15,921 bases of DNA from Solobacterium sp. UBA3691. GTDB taxonomy: Bacteria > Bacillota_I > Bacilli_A > Erysipelotrichales > Erysipelotrichaceae. Where the stretch lies: positions 1 to 15,921 of the forward strand of contig DFIS01000078.1 in NCBI GenBank assembly GCA_002372175.1. Reading direction: 5' to 3'. Made by a program: the position numbers and the translations under genes. A model generated the notes under the pieces. It searched no databases. It worked only from the letters and a program-made list of their open reading frames with translations, and had not been told where the DNA came from. Of the stretch, positions 1-5,929 are shown one piece after another. Numbering within the stretch: the first letter of the stretch is position 1; each line of letters starts with the position of its first letter.

Positions 1-41
1 TTTAATTCAGGCTTGTCATTAATGTCATAGATCAGTTTCAT
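1..41 (-). CDS. uraA: Uracil/xanthine permease, N-terminal fragment (gene leaves the window)
   Basis: Only the first 13 codons are visible on the minus strand, starting at the ATG at 41-39. They read MKLIYDINDKPEL, which resembles the N-terminus of nucleobase:cation symporter-2 (UraA/PyrP) proteins, where an I-Y-x-x-x-D-K-P segment precedes the first membrane helix. A strong GGAGG ribosome site lies 7 bases upstream. An ATG nearer to that site is out of frame and soon stops, which supports the start at 41. The leader carries its own promoter and a PyrR-type attenuator, and pyrR and upp are adjacent, all consistent with a uracil importer under pyrimidine control. The identification rests on 13 residues plus this context, so it is likely but not proven. 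Confidence 0.7.
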   Translation of the reverse strand, partial: MKLIYDINDKPEL

Positions 42-65
42 GAATCCATCCTCCTCTTGATCTGC

Positions 66-101
66 AGAAAACAATAGGCCTTATCCGAAGATAAGGCCTA
101 T
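66..101 (-). terminator. Attenuator/terminator hairpin in the uraA leader
   Basis: On the minus strand a perfect 12-bp stem (ATAGGCCTTATC with its complement) is closed by a TTCG tetraloop and followed by TGTTTTC. It stands about 25 bases before the ribosome site of the permease gene and after that gene's own promoter, so it would stop transcription inside the leader. That placement is typical of an attenuator rather than an ordinary end-of-gene terminator. The T-tract is short and interrupted, so its strength is uncertain. Confidence 0.75.
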
Positions 102-130
102 GTACAGTATCAGGATAGAGTAAACATATC

Positions 131-179
131 CACGCTGACATCTTGCCAATATCTCCGTATTGGACTTAAAGAATGCGTG
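131..179 (-). promoter_or_regulatory. PyrR-binding loop (anti-antiterminator) in the uraA leader
   Basis: The transcribed minus strand forms CCAATA-CGGAGA-TATTGG (163 to 146), a 6-bp stem closed by a hexaloop that fits the PyrR consensus CNGNGA. Below it lies a 5'-side internal bulge (TAAGT), and a lower stem pairs CACGC with GCGTG at the outer ends plus ATTCTT with AAGAT. The position between a promoter and a terminator hairpin is the classical layout of UMP/PyrR attenuation. The base pairs flanking the hexaloop differ from the Bacillus consensus, and I could not identify a convincing antiterminator pairing by eye. Confidence 0.7.
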
Positions 180-191
180 CAGTTCCAAGTC

Positions 192-219
192 ATTATATCC
201 CAAGTCAGTTATTTGTCAA
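192..219 (-). promoter_or_regulatory. Consensus sigma-A promoter for uraA
   Basis: The minus strand has TTGACA (219-214), a 16-bp spacer and TATAAT (197-192). Both hexamers match consensus exactly. The -35 box overlaps the last codons and stop of the DUF523 gene. Transcription would start near 185, giving a leader of about 145 nt that contains the PyrR loop and the attenuator. Confidence 0.85.
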
Positions 220-655
220 TCTGCTGCTTGAACTCCTCAAACTCCGTATCCGCATATACATGGATACCATTCTGTATAAACATCCGGGAAGTCATTCCCA
301 GTCCGTCGATCACTGTTGAACTGAACGTACCGTCATAGATCTTCCCTTTCCCGCAGGATGGACTCTTCTGTTTGAACAGCGCATATTCCACCCCGTTCAT
401 CTTTGCAATCTGCAGGGCCATCTCAGCCCCGCGGCGGTAATTCTCCGTTACATCTTTCCCCTTGTTGGAGAAGACCTTATCGCCGTTAATCTCCGAAGGA
501 TCCCGCGGTGTGGAGAGTCCTCCCATCTGTTCGGGACAGACAGGAATGATTGTATGTTTCCCCTTCAGCTCTTCGATCTCTCTGATATAACAGTTCTTCC
601 CGTCATAGCGGCAGTTACAGCCAAGCAGGCAGGCACTGACAACGATCTTAGTCAT
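209..655 (-). CDS. DUF523 family protein
   Basis: This 148-residue protein matches the whole-length DUF523 family, a group of small cysteine-rich bacterial proteins without an established reaction. The N-terminus has the typical VSACLLGCNCRYDG signature, followed by a VCPEQMGGLSTPR block near residues 39-51 and a KQKSPSCG block near residues 95-102. The conserved cysteines suggest metal or thiol chemistry, but that is inference. The gene starts at 655 and overlaps the end of pyrR by 8 bases (the two genes share ATGACTAA), so translation is probably coupled and the two form a two-gene operon. The last codons also hold the -35 box of the permease promoter. Confidence 0.85.
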   Translation of the reverse strand: MTKIVVSACLLGCNCRYDGKNCYIREIEELKGKHTIIPVCPEQMGGLSTPRDPSEINGDKVFSNKGKDVTENYRRGAEMALQIAKMNGVEYALFKQKSPSCGKGKIYDGTFSSTVIDGLGMTSRMFIQNGIHVYADTEFEEFKQQIDK

Positions 656-1211
656 GAGTCACTTTCTCCAGCAGTTCTACATTGGTCTTTCCGTCGGTCT
701 CTTCAAGGTTGACCGAGATCACTTCGGCAGAAGATGTCGGTACATTCTTACCGATGTAATCAGGACGGATCGGCAGTTCACGGTGTCCGCGGTCCACCAG
801 GATCGCCAGGGATACCTTGGCCGGTCTGCCAAGATCAAACAAGGCATCGATCGCCGCTCTGACCGTTCTGCCTGTATACAGAACATCATCGACAAGCACT
901 ACCGAACGTCCGTCGATCTCCACCGGCAGATCATCCTTTGTGACCTTCGGATTATCATAGACCTTTTCCAGATCATCACGGTAGTACATGACATCCAGCT
1001 CGGCCATCGGTATTTCAACGCCTGTATGCCTGCGGATATTATCACGGATAATACGGGCAAGAGGTCCTCCCCTTGTCTTGATGCCGATCAGGACGACATC
1101 TTCTAGGCTGGCATTCTTTTCGATGATCTCATAGGAAATACGCATCAGTGCTCTCTGCATTGCCTGCTCATCCATCAGTACTACTTTTGTGATCAGTTCT
1201 GTCTTTGTCAT
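648..1211 (-). CDS. pyrR: Bifunctional pyr operon regulator / uracil phosphoribosyltransferase PyrR
   Basis: At 187 residues this is full length for PyrR. The family binds a hairpin in pyr mRNA leaders in a UMP-dependent way, promoting premature termination, and has weak uracil phosphoribosyltransferase activity. The PRPP-binding signature VVLVDDVLYTGRT is at residues 104-116, and the KTRG loop lies near residues 45-48. The ATG at 1211 has GGGAG 6 bases upstream. No pyrimidine biosynthesis genes follow; DUF523 is co-transcribed. The predicted transcript leader is only about a dozen bases, too short for a PyrR loop, so pyrR itself does not look attenuated. A PyrR-type hairpin instead sits before the permease at the left edge. 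Confidence 0.95.
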   Translation of the reverse strand: MTKTELITKVVLMDEQAMQRALMRISYEIIEKNASLEDVVLIGIKTRGGPLARIIRDNIRRHTGVEIPMAELDVMYYRDDLEKVYDNPKVTKDDLPVEIDGRSVVLVDDVLYTGRTVRAAIDALFDLGRPAKVSLAILVDRGHRELPIRPDYIGKNVPTSSAEVISVNLEETDGKTNVELLEKVTHD

Positions 1212-1229
1212 GGCGGTCTCCCTGCCTCA

Positions 1230-1257
1230 ATTTTACTAAAAATGACCCTTCCGTCAA
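1230..1257 (-). promoter_or_regulatory. pyrR promoter
   Basis: The minus strand shows TTGACG (1257-1252), a 16-bp spacer and TAAAAT (1235-1230). The start point would be near 1223, just ahead of the ribosome site at 1222-1218, leaving a very short leader. Matches to consensus are 5/6 in each box. Confidence 0.65.
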
Positions 1258-1298
1258 TTGAATCATGATAATATATATCACAGTGAAGGAGAGTAACT

Positions 1299-1973
1299 AT
1301 GGAAAGCTTTGAGAAGAACCTGACTACCTTCGATGACCATCCTCTGGTGGCTCATAAGATCACTAAACTCAGAGATCTGAATACCGGATCCAAGGAGTTT
1401 GCGGAGATCATTACGGAGCTGACGATCATCATGGGATATGAAGCTCTGAAAGACCTGAAGACCGAAGATGTGGAGATCGATGCACCGCTGATCACGATGA
1501 AATCACCACTGCTTGCGGAAACGATCACGATCGTACCGATCCTGCGTGCAGGTCTCGGCATGGTGGACGGTCTGCGTACGTTACTGCCTACCGCATGTGT
1601 CGGTCATGTCGGTCTCTACCGTGACCAGCAGACACTGCAGCCTGTAAAGTACTACTTCAAGATGCCTGAAAACATGGAACAGTATCCGGCTGTGATCGTT
1701 GATCCTGCGCTGGCTACCGGCGGCTCCATTGACGCTACCATCGGTTTCCTGAAAGAAGCCGGCTATACACGGATCAAGGTCATGTCGATCTTCGCTTCCG
1801 ATGTCGGTGTAAAACTGCTGTATGAGCATCATCCCGATGTTCATATCTACGCTGCCAAGTATATTCCGGAAGGTCTGAACAAGGATGGCTTTATCATCAA
1901 GGCTGCCGGTGATATCGGTGACCGTATCAACGGTACTTACGGATACAAGGGAGCCCGTCAGGCGAAAAAGTAA
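1299..1973 (+). CDS. upp: Uracil phosphoribosyltransferase
   Basis: This cytosolic salvage enzyme converts uracil and PRPP to UMP. The 224 residues contain the ILRAGLGM segment (81-88) and the PRPP loop VDPALATGGS (134-143), where most family members have DPMLATGGS. The C-terminal GLNxxGFI and GDxGDR blocks that close the uracil site are also present. It is about 15 residues longer than the common 209, with extra residues at both ends. The ATG at 1299 has AAGGAG 7 bases before it. It diverges from pyrR with 87 bp between the starts and ends at a strong hairpin terminator. With the permease and PyrR it forms a uracil uptake and salvage set. Confidence 0.96.
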   Translation: MESFEKNLTTFDDHPLVAHKITKLRDLNTGSKEFAEIITELTIIMGYEALKDLKTEDVEIDAPLITMKSPLLAETITIVPILRAGLGMVDGLRTLLPTACVGHVGLYRDQQTLQPVKYYFKMPENMEQYPAVIVDPALATGGSIDATIGFLKEAGYTRIKVMSIFASDVGVKLLYEHHPDVHIYAAKYIPEGLNKDGFIIKAAGDIGDRINGTYGYKGARQAKK

Positions 1974-1985
1974 GGTATATAAAAA

Positions 1986-2013
1986 CTCTGAGGTCAGGCC
2001 CCAGAGCTTTTTT
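1986..2013. terminator. Bidirectional terminator between upp and the reductase gene
   Basis: An 8-bp stem with one mismatch (1986-1993 with 1999-2006) is followed by six T on the plus strand and preceded by a run of A, giving a T-tract on the other strand too. It lies between the convergent ends of upp (1973) and the reductase frame (2018). Confidence 0.85.
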
Positions 2014-2017
2014 CATG

Positions 2018-3154
2018 TTATTCGCCGAACATCTCCGCTGCCTGTTCAAGCAGGTCACGGATCTGTAAGTGCTGAGGGCACTGGGCTTCACAGGCACCGC
2101 ACTTGATACATGCGGAAGCTTTGCCATGGTCACCTCTGGTAGCCATGTTATAACTGCCCTGTGCTCTCTCTTTGTTCTGGAAGACAAGATTTGTATTCAT
2201 TGCCGAGAAGATACTCGGAATGTTGATCTGCATCGGGCATCCTGCTACGCAGTACCGGCATCCCGTACACGGGATCGAAGGAATACTGGTCAGAGCGTCC
2301 TGTGCCTTTTTCACGGTATCTGCTTCAGCTTCGCTCAGAGGCTTGAAATCCTTCATATAAGACAGATTATCTTCCATCTGTGCAAGATTGCTCATACCGC
2401 TGAGAACGACGAGAATACCAGGCTTTGATGCGACAAAGCGAATCGCCCAGGAAGCCGGGGAAGCATGCGGATCTGCCTGATTAAAGATCTCTTTTACAGG
2501 TGCCGGAGGATTCGCCAGCATACCGCCCTTGACAGGCTCCATGACAACGACCGGCTTGTTGTGCTTGCGGCATACCTCATAACAGAGTCTGGACTGTACG
2601 GAGTTGCTCTCCCAGTCTGCGTAGTTGATCTGCAGCTGTACAAACTCCGCTTCCGGATGTGCCGTCAGGACCTCATCAAGCATCTCTGCCGTATCATGGA
2701 AAGAGAAGCCGACATGTTTGATCAGTCCCTTTGCCTTCTGTTCCTGTGCAAAACCCCAGATATCCCAGTTATTGTACTTATCGATATTACCCTTGCCGAT
2801 GGCATGAAGCAGATAGAAGTCAAAGTACTGCGCACCTGTACGCTCCAGACTGGTATAGAATTCCTGCTTGGCTGTTTCCTCGGTCAGACCGGGCATACCT
2901 GCATTCAGCTTGGTAGCCAGATAGTAAGACTCTCTCGGATAGCGATCTACCAGAGCCTGACGGCATGCATCCTCAGAGCCTTCATAGACAAATGCTGTAT
3001 CAAAGTACTTCATACCGGCAGCGAGGAAAGCATCTACCATCTTTTTGGTCTGTTCTACGTCGATTGTTTTGCCGTCTTCAAGTCTGGGAAGACGCATAAG
3101 GCCGAATCCCAGTTTAGGGAGTGTTGTGACAAATTCTTCTGTCAGCTGAGTCAT
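2018..3154 (-). CDS. Aldo/keto reductase with C-terminal double 4Fe-4S domain (probable independent start)
   Basis: Starting at the internal ATG 3154 gives 378 residues, the usual size for ferredoxin-type aldo/keto reductases. The classical tetrad is present at Asp52, Tyr57 (FDTAFVY), Lys82 (LATK) and His117 (LLH), so NAD(P)H-type carbonyl reduction chemistry is expected; the substrate is unknown. The C-terminal fifth has two cysteine sets, CTGCRYCVAGCP and CIKCGACEAQCP, each expected to hold a [4Fe-4S] cluster for electron transfer. A strong ribosome site (AAGGAGG, 9-base spacing) supports separate initiation here even if the upstream frame is also read through. A paralogue lies at the right end of the window. 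Confidence 0.7.
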   Translation of the reverse strand: MTQLTEEFVTTLPKLGFGLMRLPRLEDGKTIDVEQTKKMVDAFLAAGMKYFDTAFVYEGSEDACRQALVDRYPRESYYLATKLNAGMPGLTEETAKQEFYTSLERTGAQYFDFYLLHAIGKGNIDKYNNWDIWGFAQEQKAKGLIKHVGFSFHDTAEMLDEVLTAHPEAEFVQLQINYADWESNSVQSRLCYEVCRKHNKPVVVMEPVKGGMLANPPAPVKEIFNQADPHASPASWAIRFVASKPGILVVLSGMSNLAQMEDNLSYMKDFKPLSEAEADTVKKAQDALTSIPSIPCTGCRYCVAGCPMQINIPSIFSAMNTNLVFQNKERAQGSYNMATRGDHGKASACIKCGACEAQCPQHLQIRDLLEQAAEMFGE

Positions 3155-3775
3155 TTCCGATGTCCTCCTTTTTTCTGCGGATCCCTCCAAAGATCCGTTG
3201 ATGATCATGATATGATCACATCTGTTCCTGACGTCCAGTTCCAGGAAGTATTTCTCTTCCAGGGGGATCCAGCGCTGTATGAACATCTGCAGCACCTCTT
3301 CCCCGTTGCGTCTGCGGATCCTCTCCTGCTGCTTTGCCGGATCGATATCCAGAAAGACCGTCAGGTCGTAATACGGTGTCAGCTCCGGACGCATACTGTA
3401 GGATCCCTCGATCACCGTAATGTCTGTCCTGGCGGCATGTACGGCTTTGCCAAGGGTAAATCCCTTATGCTCAAACAGATGGTATGTCAGCCCTTCCGGG
3501 TCGTCGAGATGTTCCAGGACTTCTGCCGTAAAACGCTCCCAGTCGATATTCCCGCCGGCTTCCGCATACCGCTCCGGTGTACGCTGATGCGCCTGCAGAT
3601 AAAAATCATCCATGTGAAACAGTCTTGCATGGAACTGCTCTGCCAGCCAGGCACCTAGTGTGGATTTGCCGGCACCGCAGCGTCCGTCTATCGCAATCAC
3701 TGCTTTCCCTTTGCGATGATATATCTCCTCGATCTTCTCGCACAGCTGCTCCGGTGTGATCATTGACCTGTTCAT
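2018..3775 (-). CDS. Uridine-kinase-like domain fused in frame to 4Fe-4S aldo/keto reductase
   Basis: One uninterrupted 585-residue frame joins two unrelated proteins. Residues 1 to about 195 are a uridine-kinase-like P-loop NTPase, with Walker A GRCGAGKST (31-39), HMDDFYL (54-60), VIEGSYSMRPEL near 121-132 and an RIRRR stretch near 152-156. Residues 208-585 are a complete ferredoxin-containing aldo/keto reductase. Exactly at the junction is a full AAGGAGG ribosome site 9 bases before the reductase ATG (3154), and removing one A from the run at 3169-3174 would end the kinase with a TGA overlapping that ATG. The fusion may therefore be a recent frameshift, a homopolymer error or slippage, not a designed bifunctional enzyme. 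The kinase start at 3775 has no ribosome site; TAAAAT lies 7 bases upstream. The next ATG, at 3763, is an alternative start. Confidence 0.75.
   Translation of the reverse strand: MNRSMITPEQLCEKIEEIYHRKGKAVIAIDGRCGAGKSTLGAWLAEQFHARLFHMDDFYLQAHQRTPERYAEAGGNIDWERFTAEVLEHLDDPEGLTYHLFEHKGFTLGKAVHAARTDITVIEGSYSMRPELTPYYDLTVFLDIDPAKQQERIRRRNGEEVLQMFIQRWIPLEEKYFLELDVRNRCDHIMIINGSLEGSAEKRRTSEMTQLTEEFVTTLPKLGFGLMRLPRLEDGKTIDVEQTKKMVDAFLAAGMKYFDTAFVYEGSEDACRQALVDRYPRESYYLATKLNAGMPGLTEETAKQEFYTSLERTGAQYFDFYLLHAIGKGNIDKYNNWDIWGFAQEQKAKGLIKHVGFSFHDTAEMLDEVLTAHPEAEFVQLQINYADWESNSVQSRLCYEVCRKHNKPVVVMEPVKGGMLANPPAPVKEIFNQADPHASPASWAIRFVASKPGILVVLSGMSNLAQMEDNLSYMKDFKPLSEAEADTVKKAQDALTSIPSIPCTGCRYCVAGCPMQINIPSIFSAMNTNLVFQNKERAQGSYNMATRGDHGKASACIKCGACEAQCPQHLQIRDLLEQAAEMFGE
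3155..3170 (-). promoter_or_regulatory. Internal Shine-Dalgarno deciding the reductase start
   Basis: Reading the minus strand, AAGGAGG is followed by nine bases and then the ATG at 3154. It lies inside the long kinase-reductase frame, just downstream of a run of six A (3174-3169). A site this strong inside a coding frame is unlikely by chance and marks a gene boundary. Confidence 0.75.
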
Positions 3776-3844
3776 TAGTTATATTTTAACTGATTTCATC
3801 GGGAAATGATATTTGAAGTACACTCAATAGAAGATGCGTATCCG

Positions 3845-3853
3845 TGCTATGAT
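3845..3853 (+). promoter_or_regulatory. Extended -10 promoter, probable leaderless start
   Basis: TGCTATGAT (extended -10) ends six bases before the ATG at 3860. The expected start point, about 7 bases after the -10, coincides with the A of that ATG. No ribosome site is present. No good -35 hexamer is visible, as is common with a TGn extension. Confidence 0.55.
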
Positions 3854-3859
3854 ATACAC

Positions 3860-4651
3860 ATGAATACACAGAAAGAACTCCCGGATGTTCTGATCTACGA
3901 GACGGAATATGTCGACGGACACCGTATCCGGGTATACGAAAATGAAGACGGATGGCATTCTGCCACATATCTGGAACCTGATCTGCGGACGGAGCTGATC
4001 TTCGAGTATATGAAGAAGTTCAACCTGATGTTCGCCCTTCCTCTGGATATCTATGATGTACTGATGATCGGCGGCGGCGGATACTCCTATCCGAAGTACA
4101 TCCTCTCCCACTATGAAGATATCACCATGGATGTCGTGGAGATCGATCCCAATGCGGAAAAGAGTGCCAGGCAGTTCTTCTTCCTGGATGATGTACTGGA
4201 AAAATATGATCCCGAAGAGAAGCGTCTGCATACCATCGTCGATGACGGCCGGCATTACATAGCGAATACCGATAAAACGTATGATGTGATCATCAACGAT
4301 GCCTATACCGGTGTCATGCCCGAGGTGTCGCTGTATACGCTTGAAGCAGCAGCCCTGATCAAGACAAAATTAAAGGAAGACGGCGTTCTGGTTGCCAATC
4401 TTCCCGGTTTCTACCGCTTTGAAGGATCACGCTTCCTGCAGAATACCCTGGCCACATTTGCGCAGGTATTTGACCATATCCTGTTGGTCAGGGCTGATAA
4501 TCCGCTGTATGAGAGCCACACCTGCAACTACGTGATGTTTGCCTCAGACTGCTATTCCGAGATCCCCGGACGCATGGCATATAAGCTCAAAGATCCGGTG
4601 ATCATGCATGATCAGCAGAAGAAGAACATCGAAGAAAACTACGAGTTCTGA
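3860..4651 (+). CDS. Spermidine-synthase-fold (Rossmann methyltransferase-like) protein
   Basis: From the ATG at 3860 the protein has 263 residues. A short beta-rich N-terminus is followed by a Rossmann core: the nucleotide loop GGGGYSYPKY (71-80), VVEIDP (92-97) with the acidic ribose-binding residue, DDGRHY (128-133) and DVIINDAYTG (142-151). This order is that of spermine/spermidine synthases. The usual GGGDGG acidic residue and the DSTDP-type catalytic segment are not seen, so genuine aminopropyl transfer is doubtful and the role is unassigned. An upstream ATG at 3806 would add 18 residues but has no ribosome site and would precede the -10 box. The last 13 bases overlap the end of the convergent DUF1858 gene. 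Confidence 0.8.
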   Translation: MNTQKELPDVLIYETEYVDGHRIRVYENEDGWHSATYLEPDLRTELIFEYMKKFNLMFALPLDIYDVLMIGGGGYSYPKYILSHYEDITMDVVEIDPNAEKSARQFFFLDDVLEKYDPEEKRLHTIVDDGRHYIANTDKTYDVIINDAYTGVMPEVSLYTLEAAALIKTKLKEDGVLVANLPGFYRFEGSRFLQNTLATFAQVFDHILLVRADNPLYESHTCNYVMFASDCYSEIPGRMAYKLKDPVIMHDQQKKNIEENYEF

Positions 4652-4875
4652 TCCTCTTCGTGTTTTGCGATGATCTGCATAACTGTCTCAATAGCCTGCG
4701 TCACATCGATGTGGGCTTTTTTGCACAGATCCGTGACTGTCATGTTTTTGATCATCGCTCTCGTGATCGGTGAATTGAGTACAGACAGTCTTTCATCGAT
4801 CTTGACTGCCTCTTCTACCAGCCAGGGATATGCCTTCAGCACTTCCCCCATCTTTGTATTACTGTTGATCTCCAT
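4639..4875 (-). CDS. Small DUF1858 domain protein
   Basis: This 78-residue protein is essentially one DUF1858 domain: an N-terminal strand, then the MGEVLKAYPWLVEEAV helix (8-23), a PITRAMIKNMTV segment and a C-terminal helix with a DVTQAIETV motif. Related domains occur beside hybrid-cluster proteins and in DUF438-type regulators, but this copy lacks the CxxC-type cysteines of the redox version, having only one Cys, so a redox role is not supported. GGAGG stands 8 bases before the ATG. TATAAT at 4900-4895 overlaps the stop of the upstream HAD gene and could give it a short-leader transcript of its own. It overlaps the spermidine-synthase-like gene tail to tail by 13 bases. Confidence 0.75.
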   Translation of the reverse strand: MEINSNTKMGEVLKAYPWLVEEAVKIDERLSVLNSPITRAMIKNMTVTDLCKKAHIDVTQAIETVMQIIAKHEEDQNS

Positions 4876-4895
4876 CCTTGTTACCTCCGTCAGTA

Positions 4896-5708
4896 TTATA
4901 CTATACCCAGTTTTTCAAGCGTATATGCCACCCCGTCTTCACTGATCGAGGGGGCGATGATATCTGCAGCTTCCTTGATTCCGTCCTGTCCGTTTCCCAT
5001 TGCCACACCGATCGCAGCCTTCTGCAGGAAAGGAATATCATTGCCGGCATCTCCGAAGGCGATCATATTCTCCCACGTATATCCCTTGATCTTCAGATAG
5101 TCTTCTGCTGTCAGTACTTTATTTACTTCGGTTCTGAACAGATCAAATCCGGGCTTGGATGAATGTGCCAGCGTAAACTCCGGGAAAGCTTCCTGCAGGG
5201 GGATGAAGTCCTCTTCATCTGCGATGATAAATGTACCAAGAGGATATCCGTAAGTCTTATGATGTGTATGATCACAGCCGTTTTTGATCAGATATCCCTT
5301 CTGTTCCTCTCCGACCAGATATCCGTCCATGAATCTCTGATGATGCGCATATGTCACAAGACTGTCTCTGAACTTGAAGCCAAGACCCAGTCCCTTCTGT
5401 TCACAGTACGCCGTGATCCTGTTCATGTCGTTTTCACTGATCTCTCTGGCTGTGAGCACGGTACCGTCCCGTTTCACCAGAGCTGCACCGTTGATCGTAC
5501 CGATATACTCGATCGGTATATCTATAAAGAACGAATCCGGTATGAATGTATAGTGCCTGCCGGTATTGACAAAGATCTCGTATCCCTTTGCGGAGGCTTT
5601 CGCAAAAGCTTCTCTGGTTCTTTCGCTGATCTCTTCGCGGCCATGGGGCAGGATCGTGCCGTCAGCGTCAACAGCGATCACCCGTATATTTGTAATGTCA
5701 TATGTCAT
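4896..5708 (-). CDS. Cof-type HAD-IIB family phosphatase
   Basis: This 270-residue cytosolic hydrolase is probably active on a sugar phosphate, nucleotide or similar small phosphate ester; the exact substrate cannot be read from sequence. HAD motif I is DADGT (14-18; Asp14 nucleophile, Asp16 acid/base), motif II is NTGR (48-51), the motif III lysine is probably Lys197 and motif IV is GDAGND (219-224), followed by AMGNG. A C2-type cap occupies about 80-190, as expected for the Cof group. The start at 5708 has only a weak GAG, but an extended -10 box lies 6 bases upstream. The DUF1858 gene follows 20 bases downstream on the same strand. Confidence 0.9.
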   Translation of the reverse strand: MTYDITNIRVIAVDADGTILPHGREEISERTREAFAKASAKGYEIFVNTGRHYTFIPDSFFIDIPIEYIGTINGAALVKRDGTVLTAREISENDMNRITAYCEQKGLGLGFKFRDSLVTYAHHQRFMDGYLVGEEQKGYLIKNGCDHTHHKTYGYPLGTFIIADEEDFIPLQEAFPEFTLAHSSKPGFDLFRTEVNKVLTAEDYLKIKGYTWENMIAFGDAGNDIPFLQKAAIGVAMGNGQDGIKEAADIIAPSISEDGVAYTLEKLGIV

Positions 5709-5714
5709 GGCTCA

Positions 5715-5723
5715 ATCATACCA
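5715..5723 (-). promoter_or_regulatory. Extended -10 promoter of the HAD gene, probable leaderless start
   Basis: On the minus strand TGGTATGAT ends six bases before the ATG at 5708, so the transcript should begin at or within a base or two of the start codon. No convincing -35 box is seen. Confidence 0.5.
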
Positions 5724-5781
5724 CTTTAGTCCAATGATTTCTTTCTTATCCTTGCAAGGTGTGATAATATTATTAGGCACT

Positions 5782-5858
5782 GTGCCCGTAGCTCAGCTGG
5801 ATAGAGTACCAGCCTCCGAAGCTGGGGGTCAGGGGTTCGAATCCCCTCGGGCACGCCA
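5782..5858 (+). tRNA. tRNA-Arg (anticodon CCG)
   Basis: A 77-base cloverleaf: acceptor stem GTGCCCG pairs with CGGGCAC, the D-arm contains AGCTGGATA, the anticodon stem CCAGC/GCTGG encloses loop CTCCGAA giving anticodon CCG (reads CGG), and the T-arm AGGGG/CCCCT has TTCGAAT in its loop. The discriminator is G and CCA is encoded. It stands alone, followed by its own terminator. Confidence 0.95.
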
Positions 5859-5869
5859 TTGAAGATATA

Positions 5870-5890
5870 CCCGCAGAAATGCGGGTTTTT
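5870..5890 (+). terminator. tRNA-Arg terminator
   Basis: CCCGCA-GAAA-TGCGGG followed by five T begins 11 bases after the encoded CCA: a compact GNRA-loop intrinsic terminator. Confidence 0.9.
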
Positions 5891-5895
5891 CATTG

Positions 5896-5922
5896 AAAAA
5901 CAGTACGGATATACCGTACTGT
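5896..5922 (-). terminator. Terminator of the chrA pair
   Basis: On the minus strand CAGTACGG-TATAT-CCGTACTG is followed by TTTTTC, starting eight bases after the stop of the downstream chrA gene. It stands back to back with the tRNA terminator. Confidence 0.85.
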
Positions 5923-5929
5923 CTGTCAC

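Noticed and set aside
1258..1290. A promoter for upp in the AT-rich stretch GATAATATATATC
   Set aside because: Several overlapping -10-like boxes but no -35 at a fitting distance, so a specific promoter cannot be chosen.
2465..3658. 397-codon open frame on the plus strand
   Set aside because: Antisense to the well-supported kinase-reductase gene; composition is Cys, His and Arg rich, with no recognisable family and no ribosome site.
3816..3823. AAGTACAC, resembling the recombinase repeat core, in the divergent promoter region
   Set aside because: An 8-base match is expected about once by chance in a window this size, and no inverted partner is nearby.
5566..5929. Frames over the tRNA giving peptides with AQLDRVPASEAGGQGFESP (plus) and EGIRTPDPQLRRLVLYPAE (minus)
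   Set aside because: These are the well-known false peptides obtained by translating tRNA genes; the region is tRNA-Arg plus terminators.
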